Numbered from the stretch's first letter, positions 1 to 9,265 are shown. The stretch is 64,000 nucleotides of DNA from JAQBVV01 sp965249205 (GCA_965249205.1 CBDFLL010000005.1:1364001-1428000), one strand, 5' to 3'. The notes: generated by a model from the letters alone, not told the origin. A program made the numbers and translations.

Positions 1-279
1 GGACTGTTCAGAGTTGTAGAAGGGATAAGAGTGCAGGAACGTCCAGACAAACTGACGCGACACGTTCTCGAGCCCGAACTCGAAGTGCGCGTGCTGATAG
101 ACGGTGTGGTGACCCGCGTCGAACGTCAGCCCGCCGATCGTGTCGCGCTGCTTCTCGGTCACCTCCTCGGTGCCAATCACCCGCGGGGAATAGCATGTGC
201 GCGCGGCGGCGATAGCGCCATCAAACGGAACGGTCGGTGCGGTTCGGAGCGTGACGAGGGGCGGCGCGGTGGCGAGCAC
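1..279 (-). CDS. thyX: FAD-dependent thymidylate synthase ThyX, N-terminal part (runs off window)
   Basis: Makes dTMP from dUMP using methylene-tetrahydrofolate, FAD and NADPH in the cytoplasm. Read on the minus strand from a GTG at 279, the 93 visible residues contain CYSPRVIG, then the diagnostic stretch GHHTVYQHAHFEF followed by ENVSRQF and HSYPFYNSEQ, as in ThyX proteins of this phylum. An in-frame TAA lies four codons upstream, so GTG279 is the start. There is no Shine-Dalgarno; a TATAAT box lies 8 nt upstream. A 5' fragment of a second thyX copy lies at 9056-9202. The catalytic C-terminus is outside the window. Confidence 0.88.
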   Translation of the reverse strand, partial: MLATAPPLVTLRTAPTVPFDGAIAAARTCYSPRVIGTEEVTEKQRDTIGGLTFDAGHHTVYQHAHFEFGLENVSRQFVWTFLHSYPFYNSEQS

Positions 280-345
280 GGAGCACGATTATAAATCGCT
301 CCACCGCGCCGAAGTAGTTTCGATCCATCGTCTGGCCGCTTCCCT
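177..345. repeat. Direct repeat copy 1 (SDR 3' end plus thyX 5' end)
   Basis: About 165 bp align at roughly 80 percent identity, by eye, with 9097-9265. Both copies contain, in minus-strand order, the last codons of an SDR gene (GQTMD-like), an intergenic spacer with the -10 region, and the first ~35 codons of thyX. In this copy the SDR is reduced to its last few codons and thyX is intact. In the other copy the SDR is intact and thyX is truncated. Confidence 0.75.
288..293 (-). promoter_or_regulatory. -10 box (TATAAT) of a probable leaderless thyX promoter
   Basis: On the minus strand TATAAT ends 8 nt before the GTG start of thyX, so transcription would begin at or next to the start codon. 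No good -35 hexamer and no ribosome binding site are visible. The same arrangement precedes def, the PduO-type gene and the small ORF before the lva-like operon. Confidence 0.5.
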
Positions 346-469
346 TTCTCTGATGCACTACCCGAGTGCGTGTCATCTCGACGGCCACGCCTCATCTCCG
401 CATGTTGCCTCCGAACAGCAGGCTCACACGTGGTCCGGACCTCCTTGTTTCGCTTGAGTCAAAGGAAGG

Positions 470-710
470 TGGACCTGGCCTTCGGATGCGCCCTGCAGGG
501 CGCGACCGTGCGCTATCTCGATATCGATGCCGAGCCGCAGCGCGGACCGCGGAGAATGTTGCGGGCGAAGGGGCGCAGCCGACTCGGCCCGACTCGACAT
601 CACCGACGGGACCGGAGTCAACCAGACGTTCGCTGCCATCATCGAGCGACACGAGTCGCTGGATGTCGTCGTCTGCACTCCCGCCAATCCGTCGACGCCT
701 CAACCAAGGC
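470..710 (+). pseudogene. Remnant of an SDR-family oxidoreductase; rest of 346-808 has no gene
   Basis: Two adjacent reading frames together resemble the N-terminal Rossmann half of an SDR. One has LAFGCALQGATVRYLDIDAE. After a frame change the next has ARLDITDGTGVNQTFAAI and LDVVVCTPA, matching the D-hhD and NNAG-equivalent region. No start, catalytic Tyr/Lys or intact frame remains. The flanking 346-470 and 710-808 show nothing recognisable. Open frames in this stretch on either strand have shadow-like composition. Confidence 0.45.
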
Positions 711-808
711 GGGTATCTTGCAGCTCGTCCGCACCGCCGCGGCCGATGGGCGGTTCACCCCACCCGGGATGCACCATCCACGACACAGGAATAGCTTGCC
801 GTGGCCTT

Positions 809-1384
809 CTACCGTCTCTTCACGTCGTTGATCTGGCGGCTCTCGACAATTTTCGCCAGTTCGAGCAGCTTCGAGCTGATCTGCAGGCCAGATCTCTGGC
901 TTGCCCCGAAGTTGATCTGGAGGCGGATAGTGGTCTGTTGATTCACGAGGCCAATGACGCCGCCCGTTTCGGCAAACAACTCCGTTTCGCCGACGGTCAA
1001 GACGGCATCTCCCGAGACGGCATCGAGAATATCTGCCAGGTTGTCGTGTTCCGACGAACTGATGAACAGGATGTCGCTCCGCTCCAGCGCGTCGAGCGTC
1101 TCGAACCTCTTGACTATGACCCGTTTGCCGCTGACCGTCCGACCCTGCAGGACATCAAGCGCGGCGCCAAACGGGTCCTGCCCGAGAACCCCAATGATGA
1201 ACGGATCGCCCGCCGAGACCGCATCCGGCCATTCGACGAACTTCGCGAAGTTGTAGATCAAGGCGGCCTTCACCCGGTACTCGACCGAGGCAGGTGTCGG
1301 CGGCTGGGCCCCGGCCACTCGGGCAGCAGGCGAGAGACTGACCAGGAGCAACAGGATCACGATTGGTCGCAGCATATTGGCCAT
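809..1384 (-). CDS. YfiR family protein (DUF4154)
   Basis: Predicted periplasmic protein of about 191 residues. A signal peptide (hydrophobic LRPIVILLLLVSLSPAAR, cleavage near AGA) is followed by the DUF4154 core: YRVKAALIYNFAKFVEWP near the start, then GVLGQDPFG, and GLVNQQTTIRLQINFG near the end. YfiR is known to restrain the diguanylate cyclase YfiN from the periplasm. Related proteins occur next to TonB receptors and c-di-GMP or histidine kinase genes, as here. The ATG at 1384 overlaps the stop of the upstream barrel gene (TAATG), so the two are translationally coupled. Confidence 0.85.
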   Translation of the reverse strand: MANMLRPIVILLLLVSLSPAARVAGAQPPTPASVEYRVKAALIYNFAKFVEWPDAVSAGDPFIIGVLGQDPFGAALDVLQGRTVSGKRVIVKRFETLDALERSDILFISSSEHDNLADILDAVSGDAVLTVGETELFAETGGVIGLVNQQTTIRLQINFGASQRSGLQISSKLLELAKIVESRQINDVKRR

Positions 1385-2445
1385 TAGAAGGTCACGTTCC
1401 AACCTATTTCCAGATGCCAGGTCGATTCGAGTTGCGGACCGTCGAAAGACTCGTAAGCCGGCACATTGAATCTGACCCCAAGCCGGTTTTCACCGAGGGC
1501 GTCGCCGGCCACGTAGAAGTCCATCCCTAGGGAGACATCGACCCGCTTTCCGCCTCGCAGGGTCGGATCGGCGGTCGGGACCATGGCGGGGTTGAGGCCG
1601 GGATTCGCACCGTCGATATTGCCCCAAATCTGCCCTTCGACTTGGCTGCTGACCGCTACCCACCGATTCAATTTGCGGCTGCCCCAGGCCGTGAAATGGA
1701 GCCGGTCACCAAGCGCATAGTCGCTACTGTTTGTCCCGAGCCGGAGGCTCGCGTCGGCCTGGCTCGACCACGCCCAACTGGCGGTCTGGCCCAAGTACAC
1801 GATGCTGGGAAGCAGGTCGAACGTCCCTGACCCCAACTGCATTGGGTAGGGAAGCAGCTGGTTTCGACCCGCCGGCGTGTCGCCCCGCTCCTCGGTCGAT
1901 CCGGTGGGCAGGCTGACACCCGCGCCCACGATAATCCGATGCCCCAGGCGCCGCACGTCGCCATAGGCGTTGTAGAGCACCTCCGCCCTTGTGTCGCCCA
2001 GTCCCGACGACTCGGTGGTAAACCGGGTGCCCATGCGAGTCAGGTGGTCCATCGACAGACGCAGATACTGCGGCATCACCATCACGGTCAGGCTGTCGGT
2101 GGGCGCGTACATGAGATTGACCATCTGCATCTCCATCCGCATGGAGGTCGGTGCAACCACGAAGTTCTGAAGAACCTCGTTGGCTGCAATACGGCGGGTG
2201 CCCGCTCGGGTCCCGTCCATGCCCATCATCATCCCCCGGTAACCGATCATCCATTGGCCGGCTAGGTGGGTGTGGGGCGCGAACGCGTTGAGGTTCAACA
2301 CGTTGACGCGCAGCAGCTCTTCGACGGTCAGCTCCATTAAGTCGTTCTCTGGTCCGCCTGACGGCTGAGCCCGAGCCAACCCGCCGGTCAATCCGATGAT
2401 CAGGATCGAGAGGAGACCTACTCGTCTCAGTCCTCTCCTCGTCAT
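1384..2445 (-). CDS. Outer-membrane beta-barrel protein (MetA/transporter-like)
   Basis: 353 residues with a signal peptide (LLSILIIGLTGGLARAQ). Near the mature N-terminus is a short segment, DLMELTVEELLRVNV, like the one that precedes TonB-receptor plugs. The rest consists of alternating amphipathic strands with many Gly/Tyr/Trp and ends in WNVTF, a typical outer-membrane C-terminal Phe. Methionine clusters (GYRGMMMGMDG, MRMEMQMVNLMY) resemble putative copper or aromatic-compound barrel proteins of the Phenol_MetA_deg type, but the substrate is unknown. It lies 12 bp after the 75-residue ORF and overlaps the YfiR gene by one base. Confidence 0.6.
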   Translation of the reverse strand: MTRRGLRRVGLLSILIIGLTGGLARAQPSGGPENDLMELTVEELLRVNVLNLNAFAPHTHLAGQWMIGYRGMMMGMDGTRAGTRRIAANEVLQNFVVAPTSMRMEMQMVNLMYAPTDSLTVMVMPQYLRLSMDHLTRMGTRFTTESSGLGDTRAEVLYNAYGDVRRLGHRIIVGAGVSLPTGSTEERGDTPAGRNQLLPYPMQLGSGTFDLLPSIVYLGQTASWAWSSQADASLRLGTNSSDYALGDRLHFTAWGSRKLNRWVAVSSQVEGQIWGNIDGANPGLNPAMVPTADPTLRGGKRVDVSLGMDFYVAGDALGENRLGVRFNVPAYESFDGPQLESTWHLEIGWNVTF

Positions 2446-2457
2446 GTGTTCACTCCT

Positions 2458-2685
2458 TCAGCAACCGGGTATGGCAGCTCGCTTCCGGGTCTCGCCGGGC
2501 CTACTCGGACTCGCAGCGACCTGTATCTGAAGCAACTCGGCGCGGCCGAGATCGACCAGGTCGCTCGGGGAGGTTTGTGAGGTGGCCGGGTGGGCGCCAG
2601 CGAGACAGATCGACAGGACCACGAAGCCTACCAGGCGCGAATGGCGGCGAGACCGTCTGCGCGGCGATTGCGAAATCCTGTGCAT
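2458..2685 (-). CDS. 75-residue secreted protein, probable truncated TonB-receptor N-terminus
   Basis: It starts at ATG2685 with a good ribosome site (GGAGAGGG about 6 nt upstream). An Arg-rich n-region and hydrophobic stretch LVGFVVLSICLAG give a signal peptide ending near ATSQ. The mature part contains DLVDLGRAELLQIQVAAS, the short helix that precedes the plug of TonB receptors found with YfiR genes, and then stops after 20 residues. No plug or barrel follows. It heads the operon with the barrel and YfiR genes, so it could also be a genuine small partner protein. Confidence 0.55.
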   Translation of the reverse strand: MHRISQSPRRRSRRHSRLVGFVVLSICLAGAHPATSQTSPSDLVDLGRAELLQIQVAASPSRPGETRKRAAIPGC

Positions 2686-3118
2686 ATTCCCTCTCCGCGT
2701 TCCGCGAAAAAGCCTAGCCTGAAGGTCGGTGGCCATGTGTGCCATGGCCACTCGCTCCAAGCCGCCACCCGAGACTGCAAGTGACGTACCGCGAAGAGAA
2801 GCGAGAACAGATACATCGAAAAACCGCGATGAACATTCGCCTGTTCGAACGCCACTGAGCGGGCGCTCGTCCCAAGGCGAACTGTAGCGATGCGCCGTTG
2901 TGGAACTTTTTCGTTTCTTCTCGTACATTTCTGTAATGGCGTAGGGGCGCAGTCGCGCGAGTGCGCTGGTCCCAAGACGCCAAAGGGCAATTCGGAACAG
3001 CCTTGCCGATTGGTGTTTTCCTAGGTATCCGTTCACTTCCTCTTCGCGGCACGTTCCTTGCATCCCGATGCCGTGGCTCGCAAAGCACGGGTGAGCCATC
3101 ACGTGAGAGGAACAGAAA
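2686..3118. other. Divergent intergenic region
   Basis: 433 bp between the barrel/YfiR operon (minus) and the REC-GGDEF-EAL gene (plus). I find no convincing ORF, repeat or RNA. It must carry both promoters but no clear -35/-10 pair is visible. A GAGAGGAA ribosome site lies just before ATG3119. Confidence 0.5.
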
Positions 3119-4960
3119 ATGTCCACGACGACCCTCGTGTCTGAGACGCCAGTACCCGGCACGGTGCTCGTGGTCGACGACGACACAACCGTGCGTGTCC
3201 TGGCCTGCTCCGCGCTGCGGCAGGACGGACATACGGTGTTCGTGGCGACGAACGGCGAGGACGCGTGCCGTCTGTTCGACGAGCGATCGCCGGATCTGGT
3301 GCTGCTGGACATCGGCATGCCGGTTGTAGACGGGTACGAAGCCTGCGTGCGCCTCCGGGCCCATGTGGCTGGAGCGCGCGTTCCGATCCTGATGCTCACG
3401 GGCTGGGACGATGCGAAGGCCATTGCCCGTGCCTACGAGGCCGGGGCCACCGACTTTCAGACCAAACCAGTGAACTGGCAGGTGCTACGTGAACGCGTAC
3501 GGTACATGCTGCGGGCCAAGCAGGACTCAGATGATCTGCGGCAGCTCGCCGACTACGACAGCCTGACAGGACTGCCCAACCGGGCCGCCTTTCGGGACCG
3601 GCTCACGAAAGCCCTCCTACGAAGCGAGCGGGATGGGACGATCGTGGCGGTCACGTTCGTCGACCTCGACTGTTTCAAAGAAATAAACGACACGTTCGGT
3701 CACGGATTCGGTGACCAGATACTCAGACTGACCGGAGAACGACTCGCCGACACCTTGCGCGCCAGCGACAAGCCGACGCTCGCGCGCGGCGAGAGCGCGG
3801 CGCCGTGGGCCGGGCGTTTCGGTGGGGACGAGTTCACCGTCACTGTCCCGAACCTGCCGAACGCCGCGGCGGCGGCTGCCATCGCCGGCCGCGTCCGTGG
3901 CATCTTCGCCAAGCCGTTCCAAGTTGACGGGCACGAGGTCTTCGTCACGGCGAGTACCGGACTCAGCGTGTACCCGTTTGACGGTGCCGATGCCGACACA
4001 CTGCTCAAGCATGCCGACACCGCCATGTACGCCGCCAAGGCGATCGGCCGGAACAATCACTCGTCGTACCGTCCGTCGATGGGCGTCAGAGCCTCCGAGC
4101 GGCTCTCGCTGGCTGGTGATCTGCGGCGCGCGGTCGAGCGCACCGAAGACTTGGTGGTGCACTTTCAGCCCAAAGTCGACATCGCGAGCGGTGCGGTCGT
4201 TGGGGCGGAGGCACTCATCAGATGGCAGCATCCCGCGCGCGGGTTGCTGGGACCGTCCGAATTCGTTGGGCTCGCCGAAGAAATCGGGCTGGGTCCGGCG
4301 CTGGGTGATTGGGTGATGTTTTCCGCCCTCACCCAGTCGGCCCGCTGGCGCGGAGAGGGCGACCGGCTGATCCCGATTGCGTTGAACATCGGGGACTCCC
4401 AGTTCCGCAGCCGGGATCTCCTCGACCGGGTCATGCGAGCGCTCGATGCCGTCGGACTCGACACGCGACAGGTCGAAGTCGAGATCACGGAAACGGTGGC
4501 CCTCGACAGCGAACTGGCCAACAACGGATTCCTGGCCGGGTTCAAGGCTCGCGGCATCAAAACCGCCATCGACGATTTCGGGACGGGACAATCAGCGCTG
4601 AGCACGCTCACACATCTGACGGTCGATGCCCTCAAGATCGACCGCTCGTTCGTCCGGGATCTGGAAACCAATACGCGCGCCCGCGCGATCACCTCCAGCA
4701 TTGTCGACATGGGCCATCACCTCGGAATGACGGTGATTGCCGAAGGGGTCGAGACGCAAGGACAGCTCGACATGCTCAACGTGATGGGTTGCGACCAGGT
4801 TCAGGGATTCTTGTTCAGTCAGGCGGTTCCCGCCAGGGCATTCGAGCAGTTGCTCGTCGACATCGGCGCTGGCAAGGACCCCTCGGGAAGCGGGCCAGAC
4901 GGCTCGGCCATCGAGGAGCGATTCCAGGATCTCGCTACGATCATTAATCTGGCGGACTAG
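3119..4960 (+). CDS. Response regulator with GGDEF and EAL domains (c-di-GMP turnover)
   Basis: 613 residues, cytoplasmic. The receiver domain (about 15-130) has the acidic pocket VVDDD (D20-22), phospho-acceptor D64 in LLDIGMP, and the conserved Lys in QTKPVN. The GGDEF domain (about 150-310) has an intact GRFGGDEF active site at about 235-239, so diguanylate cyclase activity is possible. The EAL domain (about 330-590) has GAEALIRWQHP (E364), DDFGTG and EGVETQ, the residues expected of an active phosphodiesterase. It lies 18 bp upstream of the hybrid kinase gene, its likely phosphodonor, and opposite a YfiR operon, so the locus forms a c-di-GMP control unit. Confidence 0.92.
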   Translation: MSTTTLVSETPVPGTVLVVDDDTTVRVLACSALRQDGHTVFVATNGEDACRLFDERSPDLVLLDIGMPVVDGYEACVRLRAHVAGARVPILMLTGWDDAKAIARAYEAGATDFQTKPVNWQVLRERVRYMLRAKQDSDDLRQLADYDSLTGLPNRAAFRDRLTKALLRSERDGTIVAVTFVDLDCFKEINDTFGHGFGDQILRLTGERLADTLRASDKPTLARGESAAPWAGRFGGDEFTVTVPNLPNAAAAAAIAGRVRGIFAKPFQVDGHEVFVTASTGLSVYPFDGADADTLLKHADTAMYAAKAIGRNNHSSYRPSMGVRASERLSLAGDLRRAVERTEDLVVHFQPKVDIASGAVVGAEALIRWQHPARGLLGPSEFVGLAEEIGLGPALGDWVMFSALTQSARWRGEGDRLIPIALNIGDSQFRSRDLLDRVMRALDAVGLDTRQVEVEITETVALDSELANNGFLAGFKARGIKTAIDDFGTGQSALSTLTHLTVDALKIDRSFVRDLETNTRARAITSSIVDMGHHLGMTVIAEGVETQGQLDMLNVMGCDQVQGFLFSQAVPARAFEQLLVDIGAGKDPSGSGPDGSAIEERFQDLATIINLAD

Positions 4961-4978
4961 CGCGGATCTGAGGCAGTC

Positions 4979-7223
4979 ATGTTGTCGAAGCTCTCGATCA
5001 GACGCAAACTCACGCTCATTATCGTGACGACGAGCGGCTTGGCTGTGCTCACGGCCTGCCTGGCAGTCGGTGTCTACGATTACAGGCGGACGAAGGCGGG
5101 TTTGGTTCGCGAAACGACCGAGCTCGCGGTCATCCTCGGGAGTCACAGCCAGGCGGCGCTCGCCTTCCGCGACACCGCCACCACCGAGGACTTCTTGTCC
5201 GCGGTTGCTGTCCACGACGGTGTCACGTCGGCAGCAATCTTCGACGACAACGAGCAGGTGTTTGCTTCCTACGGCCGGAGCCCTCCCTCGGATCTCGTGA
5301 TTAGACCCGCTATGCCAGGGGGCATGGCCTCGGCGTTCGGCGCTGACGCCTTCGTCGTCGTGCGCGACATGGTCCTCGACGGCGAGATCATTGGGAGGGT
5401 CCAGATCGTCTCCAATCTGGCCGAGCTCCGTCGCGGCACGACTGGTTTCATCGGGTTCGTGAGCTTGATTCTTCTCGGTGTCACGGCAGCAACGTGGATA
5501 GCCTCGTACCGGCTACAGCGTGTGATCACTCGCCCGATCCAAAGACTCGCCTCGGTCACCCAATCGATTTCGAGCGGCGATCTGGATCACGATCTTGTGG
5601 TCACTGGGGATTCGGATGACGAGATTGCACACCTCTCACGCAACTTCTCGGTCATGCTGACTCGACTCCGGGAATACCGCACAGAGGCTGACGAGGCACG
5701 CCGCGGGCTCGAGCAACGAGTCGACCAGCGGACGCGGGAGCTGCGCGACGCTACCGCCGACGCGGTGGCACTGGCGGAGAAGGCGGAGGCCGCCAACCGC
5801 GCCAAGTCGCAGTTCCTCGCGAACATGAGCCACGAGATCCGCACCCCCATGAATGGCGTCCTGGGCATGTCCGAGCTTCTGGTCGGTACGAGCTTGACCG
5901 GGCAGCAGCGGCAGTTCACCGACGCGATTCGTCGGTCGGCTGACATGTTGTTGAACGTGATCAACAACATCCTCGACTTTTCGAAGATCGAGGCCGGCAA
6001 GTTGGTACTCGAATCGACCACCTTCAGCCCGAGAGACGTCGTCGAGAGCGTGGCCACCCTGCTGGCCGAACCGGCGCACCGAAAAGGCGTCGAGATCGCA
6101 TGTGACTTTGACGATGCGGTGCCGGCCGACGTGGTGGGTGACGAAGTGCGGTTCGGACAGATTCTCACGAATCTCGTGGGGAACGCCGTGAAGTTCACGG
6201 CCGAGGGAGAGGTCGTCATTCGGGTGTCGGCCACCGACGGTGATCAGGACTTCACGACCTTGCGGGTTGAAGTTCAAGATTCCGGCATCGGGGTCCCCTC
6301 CGAAGCCCAGGAGCACATCTTCGATGGATTCACCCAGGCTGATGGATCGACGACGCGGACGTACGGAGGCACGGGCCTGGGGTTGACCATTGCGAGAAGC
6401 ATGACCGAGATGTTGGGTGGCCGGATGGGCATGCAGAGCGAGGTCGGTCAGGGATCGACCTTCTGGTTCACTGCCCGGCTCGAAAAGTGGCGAGGACCGA
6501 GACAGACGCAAGAACGACCCGGCAGGCACCTCCGTGGAACGCGCGCCCTCGTCGTTGAAGACAACGCCACAAACCGGGCTATTCTCCAGCAGCACCTCCA
6601 TTCCTGGGGCGTGCACGGAGACGCGACCGAGACTGGAGAGGAGGCGCTCGCGCTGATGCGGAGCGCCGCCCGGCAAGGACGCGGATACGATTTCGCTCTG
6701 CTGGACATGAAGCTACCGGGCGTCGACGGTGTCGAGCTCGCTCGCGCGATCAAGGCCGACCCCGGGACTCAGTCGGCAAAGCTGGTCATGCTGACTTCCG
6801 TAGATGGCAGCCATCATGCGGCGCTCGATGAACAGGTGGGCATCGCGGCGAGGCTCATCAAGCCGGTACGGCGGCAAGATCTGTACAACTGTCTGGCGAG
6901 ACTCATGGGGGCCGAACCTAGACCGCGACCCGTTGCCGGCGGCGCCCAAGGTGCGCCGACGGGCGCCGACTTTACCGGGAACCGCGTCTTGCTGGTCGAG
7001 GACAACATGGTCAACCAGGAGGTCGCGCGGGCGTTGCTCGAGGCGGAAGGTTGTCAAGTCGATGTGGCCGAGGACGGCGCCCAGGCTGTCGCTGCCAGCC
7101 AGACAACGGCGTACGACCTGGTTCTGATGGATGGTCAGATGCCGGAAACGGACGGGTACGAGGCCACGCGGCGAATCAGGCAACTCGAAGCAGCGGGTGG
7201 CGCCGCCGGGCATGAGGATCTAG
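4979..7223 (+). pseudogene. Hybrid sensor histidine kinase, 5' part, split by IS copy 1
   Basis: About 748 residues before the insertion. In order: TM helix (about 11-31), a CHASE8-like periplasmic segment, a second TM (about 155-178), HAMP, coiled coil, HisKA with FLANMSHEIRTPMNGV (H285), HATPase with NAVKF, DSGIGVP and GTGLGL, a first receiver (LLDMKLPG), and the start of a second receiver (LMDGQMPETDG). The IS5-like element enters at CTAG7220-7223 and adds the stop after LAGC. Joining CTAG directly to 8523 restores an open frame into the rest of the receiver and an HPt domain, so the allele was intact until recently. The 5' part still encodes kinase and first receiver. Confidence 0.88.
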
Positions 7224-8518
7224 CAGGCTGCTGAAAAACTCCGTGAAATGGGATCGACAGATCGATCCCGGCGTACTACCATGCTCCCAACACCGCTGAA
7301 GGGAGCCCCATCATGCGCGGACACGATGAGCAAAGCACTCACATGTTCAGCTACCTGTCGCCGGAACAGCGCGTGCCAGCCGACCATCCGCTCCGCGCGG
7401 TTCGCGCGCTGACGGACGAAGCGCTGAGAACGATGTCGCGCAGGTTCGCCGGCCTGTACGCCAACACAGGGCGTCCGTCGATCCCGCCGGAACAGCTGCT
7501 GCGCGCGTTGTTGCTGCAGGTGCTCTACACGGTGCGGAGCGAGCGGCTGCTGATGGAAGAGCTCAATTACAACCTGCTGTTCCGCTGGTTCGTGGGCTTG
7601 AATTTGGACGACCCGGTTTGGCATCCCACCACGTTTACCAAGAATCGCGACCGGCTGCTGGCGGGCGATCTCGCGGCCGCCTTCTTTGATGCGGTGCAGG
7701 CCCACGCGCGGGCGGCCGGGCTGCTCTCGGACGAACACTTCACTGTGGATGGGACCCAATTGGAAGCGTGGGCCAGCCTGAAGAGCTTTCGGTGCCGGGA
7801 CGCGGCGGAGAGCGACCCGCCCGATGACCCCGGGAATCCCACGGTCAACTTCCACGGGGAGCGGCGGCGCAACGACACGCACCAGTCGACGACCGATCCG
7901 GAGGCGATGCTGCCTCGGAAGGGCCAGGGGAAGGAAGCCAAGCTGGCGTATCTGGGCCACGTGCTGCTGGACAATCGACAGGGACTTGTCGCCAACGTCT
8001 GCGCGACTCACGCGACGGGGACCGCCGAACGCGAGGCAGCGGCGCTGTTGCTGGAGGCCAGCGCGCCGCCGGGCAGCACGGTCGGGGCGGACAAGGGCTA
8101 CGATGTGGCAAGCTTTGTGGCCGCTGTCCGTATCCGGGCCGTCACGCCCCACGTTGCTCAGAAGGTCCGCTGGAGTGCGATCGATGGCCGGACCACGCGG
8201 CATGCGGGCTATCACGTCAGTCAGCGGAAACGGAAACTCGTAGAACAGGTCTTTGGCTGGATGAAGACCGTCGGCGGCTTGCGCAAACTCCGGCATCGCG
8301 GTGTCGCCCTCGTGGATTGGCAGCTTACCTTCGCCGCCACGGTCTATAACTTGGTCCGGCTGCGGAATCTGGAGGCGAGGTGTCCCTGATCACCGGCCGC
8401 GCGTGTCGCCGGCCCCTTGATCGGGGCCAGCGCACAGCCGTGCGCACCGTTGTCGGTCGGTGGTGACTCGCATGATCCTTAGAAAACGGCCCGATCACCC
8501 GGGTTCTTCAGCAGCCTG
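7224..8518 (+). mobile_element. IS5-like insertion sequence, copy 1 (1295 bp)
   Basis: Bounded by 4-bp target duplications CTAG at 7220-7223 and 8519-8522. Terminal inverted repeats are CAGGCTGCTGAAAAACTC at the left and the complement of CAGGCTGCTGAAGAACCC at the right. One transposase gene is read left to right. YTAR targets are typical of the IS5 group. Two further copies of the same length lie at 39864-41158 and 51460-52754 in opposite orientation and are almost identical, indicating recent activity. Confidence 0.93.
7313..8389 (+). CDS. IS5-like transposase (DUF772 plus DDE domain), copy 1
   Basis: 358 residues. The N-terminal DUF772-type domain spans about 15-110 (RPSIPPEQLLRALLLQVLYT). 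The DDE_Tnp_1 catalytic core has its first Asp in FTVDGTQLEAW (about 146), the second in GADKGYD (about 259) and the Glu in EQVFGWMKTVGG (about 310), with the Y-(2)-R-(3)-E type C-terminal segment seen in IS5 relatives. It is identical in translation to copy 3 and differs from copy 2 at residue 13 (Ser versus Asn). The reverse strand has an equally long open frame, which is a shadow. Confidence 0.92.
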   Translation: MRGHDEQSTHMFSYLSPEQRVPADHPLRAVRALTDEALRTMSRRFAGLYANTGRPSIPPEQLLRALLLQVLYTVRSERLLMEELNYNLLFRWFVGLNLDDPVWHPTTFTKNRDRLLAGDLAAAFFDAVQAHARAAGLLSDEHFTVDGTQLEAWASLKSFRCRDAAESDPPDDPGNPTVNFHGERRRNDTHQSTTDPEAMLPRKGQGKEAKLAYLGHVLLDNRQGLVANVCATHATGTAEREAAALLLEASAPPGSTVGADKGYDVASFVAAVRIRAVTPHVAQKVRWSAIDGRTTRHAGYHVSQRKRKLVEQVFGWMKTVGGLRKLRHRGVALVDWQLTFAATVYNLVRLRNLEARCP

Positions 8519-8522
8519 CTAG

Positions 8523-9217
8523 GGCATCCCCGTGTGCCCATTGTCGCCATGACCGCACACGCGATGCAGGGCGACCGCGAGCGGTGCCTGGCCATCGGCA
8601 TGGATGACTACCTGAGTAAGCCGTTCACCAGGGCGCAGCTGGCTGGTGTGCTGCGCCTCTGGCTACCGGTCGCGCCCGTGACGCGGTGTGAGCAGCTGTC
8701 CGACGGCCCGGCTGACCGGCCCTCTGGGTCCCAGATCATCGATGAGAGCGTCCTCGCTGACATCCGAGCCTTAGAGCGCGCCGGCCCCACGGACCTGTTG
8801 GCGAAGGTCGTGACCATCTATCTAGAGGAGTCGTCACGACTCGTGCCCCAGCTGACAGCGGCCGCTCGGGCCGGGGTTGGCGCGGCGACGAGCGCGGTCG
8901 CGCACAGCCTGAAGTCAGCGAGCGCCAACGTTGGAGCGAAGCGGCTCGCCGCCCTCTGTGCCGAGATCGAACAGTTGAGCCGCACACCGGCAACCGACGC
9001 CACGATGACCAGGGTGTCGGCGATCGAGGTGGAATACGCAGAGGTACGGACGCGGCTAACCGAGGAGCTCGCGCGAGGCGCCCGGGTTCAGGATGCCGAT
9101 GACCCGCGAGGAGTAGCACGTGCGCGCGCCGGCGATAGCGCCATCGAAGAGCCCCTTCGGTGCAGTTCGAAGGGTGACGAGGGGTGGCGCGGTGGCGAGC
9201 ACGGAGCAGGTCTATAA
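8523..9217 (+). pseudogene. Hybrid histidine kinase, 3' part (rest of receiver 2 and HPt)
   Basis: Continues the 4979 gene after the IS. The end of the second receiver is visible (VPIVAMTAHAMQGDRE, then DYLSKPFTRAQL with the conserved Lys). An HPt domain follows, with VAHSLKSASANVGA carrying the phosphorylatable His. It has no start of its own. The last ~40 codons, after about 9100, run antisense through the thyX fragment, so the natural 3' end of the kinase has been replaced by fused sequence. Confidence 0.85.
9056..9202 (-). pseudogene. Truncated thyX 5' fragment
   Basis: Minus-strand frame from GTG9202 reads LATAPPLVTLRTAPKG, then IAGARTCYSSRVIG, closely matching the start of thyX at 279. 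It then diverges (ILNPGASRELLG) and stops at 9056. The homology break is right after the RVIG codons. The -10 equivalent here is TATAGA, not TATAAT. It lies immediately downstream of the SDR gene, the expected ancestral neighbour of thyX. Confidence 0.8.
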
Positions 9218-9265
9218 ATCGCCCAATCGCGCCGAGGTGACTTCAGTCCATCGTCTGGCCGCCGC
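9097..9265. repeat. Direct repeat copy 2 (SDR 3' end plus thyX 5' end)
   Basis: Same orientation as 177-345 and about 80 percent identical by eye. It includes the stop region of the intact SDR at 9243, the spacer, and the first ~35 codons of the broken thyX. Together the two copies bracket the signalling block at 346-9096. Confidence 0.75.

Noticed and set aside
527..1387. 286-codon plus-strand open frame over the YfiR gene
   Set aside because: Its 3' two thirds is antisense to the clearly coding DUF4154 gene. Only its first part matches the SDR remnant, which I list separately.
7220..8296. 358-codon minus-strand open frame inside IS copy 1 (and equivalents in copies 2 and 3)
   Set aside because: It is exactly antisense to the transposase, has Arg/Gln/Pro-rich shadow composition and exists only because of GC-rich codon bias.
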